The notes under the pieces were generated by a model that ran no database searches, was not told the DNA's origin, and worked only from the letters and a program-made list of their open reading frames with translations. This document shows, in pieces, positions 5,243 to 6,009 of a stretch of DNA of 6,009 nucleotides. Made by a program: the position numbers and the translations under genes. Where the stretch lies: the NCBI GenBank assembly GCA_023431245.1, contig JAEYXO010000162.1:1-6009 (forward strand), in the 5' to 3' direction. The DNA is from Pseudomonadota bacterium. GTDB taxonomy: Bacteria > Pseudomonadota > Gammaproteobacteria > Burkholderiales > SG8-41. The first letter of the stretch is position 1. Each line of letters begins with the position of its first letter.

Positions 5243-6007
5243 ATGAGCCTACGCGCCAGCTACACGCTGATTGCACCCCTGTATGACTGGCTGGTCGGCC
5301 CGGTGCTGGGGACGGCACGCAGGCGCAGCCTGGCCCGTCTGCCCGGCGAGGGCAGCGCGCATATCCTGATCAACGGCGCAGGCACCGGCCTCGACCTGCC
5401 GTTATTGCCGGCCATTCACCGTTACACCGCACTCGACCTGACGCGCGCGATGCTGCGCAAGGGACTGCCGCGCAGTGGCACCCTCGACATCCGCTGGGTC
5501 CAGGGCGACAGCCAGCGCCTGCCATTTGCCGACGGCGCTTTCGATCATGTGCTGCTGCACCTGATCCTCGCCATCGTGCCCGACACCCGCGCGGCGCTGG
5601 CGGAGGCCGCGCGCGTGGTCCGCACGGGAGGCCGGCTGTTCGTGCTCGACAAATTCCTGCGACCGGGGGAAACCGCATGGCTGCGGCGGCTGCTCAGTCC
5701 GCTGGCACGGCGCATTGCGACCCGCACCGACGTGGTGTTCGAGGATGCGCTCGCCGGTGTAAGACAGCTGCGCGTGATCAGTGACGAACCGGCGCTGGCG
5801 GGAGGGTGGTTCCGGATGATCACCCTGGAAAAAACCGGCGCTCAGGATTTTCCGGATTCGTCCGGGTCGTCATCATCGCGGCGCGGCCAAGTCAGCCAGA
5901 CGATGCCGCCCAGCAACGCGACCGCGACCGCGGCCTCGATCAAATACCACATCAATCCGGTCATGACTCAGGCCTTCCAAGTGTCCGATGCATTGTTTCG
6001 ACTTTAA
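5243..6007 (+). CDS. Class I SAM-dependent methyltransferase (UbiE-like), with anomalous C-terminal extension
   Basis: The frame encodes 254 residues, but only about the first 196 look like a methyltransferase. An N-terminal segment YTLIAPLYDWLVGPVLG (7-23) resembles the Y-D entry helix of UbiE and related lipid or quinone methyltransferases. Motif I is ILINGAGTGLDLPLL (41-55), followed by YTALDLT (61-67), the acidic GDSQRLPFADGAFDHVLLH (88-106), and RVVRTGGRLFVLDKFLRPG (124-142). The domain ends around GGWFRMITLEK (187-197). Related proteins are about 200-210 residues long. The remaining roughly 57 residues are Ser/Ala/Thr-rich without recognisable structure and lie antisense to a small gene, so they may be a readthrough artefact or a lost stop. 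It starts 21 bp after apaG, probably co-transcribed; the Shine-Dalgarno is weak. The substrate is unknown, perhaps a quinone precursor, phospholipid or other small molecule. Confidence 0.82.
   Translation: MSLRASYTLIAPLYDWLVGPVLGTARRRSLARLPGEGSAHILINGAGTGLDLPLLPAIHRYTALDLTRAMLRKGLPRSGTLDIRWVQGDSQRLPFADGAFDHVLLHLILAIVPDTRAALAEAARVVRTGGRLFVLDKFLRPGETAWLRRLLSPLARRIATRTDVVFEDALAGVRQLRVISDEPALAGGWFRMITLEKTGAQDFPDSSGSSSSRRGQVSQTMPPSNATATAASIKYHINPVMTQAFQVSDALFRL
5842..5964 (-). CDS. Small single-pass membrane protein, 40 residues (hypothetical)
   Basis: I do not recognise a named family. The 40-residue product starts MTGLMWYLIEAAVAVALLGG, giving a hydrophobic helix over residues 4-26 rich in Ala, Val and Leu with Trp at 6, 23 and 26. 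It then has Pro-Arg-Arg (27-29) and an acidic tail with DDDD (30-33) ending ESGKS. The Arg pair directly after the helix predicts a cytoplasmic C-terminus and an extracytoplasmic N-terminus. GGAAGG (5973-5978) lies 8 nt upstream of the ATG, one of the best ribosome binding sites in the window. The gene is antisense to the tail of the methyltransferase frame. That tail has no domain character, whereas this frame has a coherent helix-plus-tail layout, so I favour this as the real gene. Function is unknown; it could be an accessory subunit or a gene-specific membrane peptide. Confidence 0.62.
   Translation of the reverse strand: MTGLMWYLIEAAVAVALLGGIVWLTWPRRDDDDPDESGKS
5973..5978 (-). promoter_or_regulatory. 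Shine-Dalgarno of the 40-residue membrane protein
   Basis: GGAAGG is 8 nt before the ATG at 5964 and is the main evidence, besides the protein's layout, that this minus-strand frame is translated. Confidence 0.55.
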
Positions 6008-6009
6008 CA

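Noticed and set aside
5829..5855. Terminator after the small minus-strand gene (CCGG repeat followed by T6)
   Set aside because: The stem is only 4 bp with a 13-nt loop and overlaps the coding end; too weak to call.
1..6009. Mobile element, CRISPR array, tRNA, toxin-antitoxin or defence system
   Set aside because: No direct-repeat array, transposase motif, tRNA-like fold or defence domain was seen; the window is filled by conserved metabolic genes.

Overview
This is a GC-rich chromosomal window, most likely from a betaproteobacterium. The protein motifs are betaproteobacterial in character, and the order apaG <-> rpe-gph-trpE-trpG-trpD-trpC is a conserved arrangement in that class. I cannot name the genus from this sequence.

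Layout. Positions 1-4742 are a leftward (minus-strand) cluster, read from right to left: rpe (ribulose-phosphate 3-epimerase), gph (phosphoglycolate phosphatase), trpE and trpG (the two anthranilate synthase subunits), trpD (anthranilate phosphoribosyltransferase) and trpC (indole-3-glycerol phosphate synthase), of which only the first 49 codons are present. A 98-bp divergent spacer (4743-4840) separates rpe from the rightward pair apaG and a class I SAM-dependent methyltransferase. At the right edge, a 40-residue minus-strand ORF with a good ribosome binding site encodes a single-span membrane protein. It lies antisense to the unusually long, stop-free tail of the methyltransferase frame.

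How the genes work together. TrpE and TrpG make anthranilate from chorismate and glutamine, TrpD adds the phosphoribosyl group, and TrpC, after the isomerisation step, closes the indole ring. trpE-G-D-C are tightly coupled: a 10-bp gap with the trpG Shine-Dalgarno overlapping the trpE stop, a TGATG junction between trpG and trpD, and an 8-bp overlap between trpD and trpC. Rpe and Gph are carbon-metabolism housekeeping enzymes that share the transcription direction. A hairpin between rpe and gph, and an AT-rich promoter-like patch in the last codons of gph, suggest that trpE can be transcribed on its own.

Most notable signals. The 128-bp gph-trpE spacer can fold into a long-range stem (8 + 7 bp) whose distal arm contains the trpE Shine-Dalgarno. 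A 31-codon upstream reading frame ends in an ATGA overlap with the trpE start. The gph 3' end carries promoter-like elements and a sequence resembling half of a TrpR operator. At the right edge, a small membrane-protein gene is nested antisense in the methyltransferase tail. I see no mobile element, CRISPR array, tRNA or rRNA, and no obviously novel system; most of the window is conserved housekeeping DNA.
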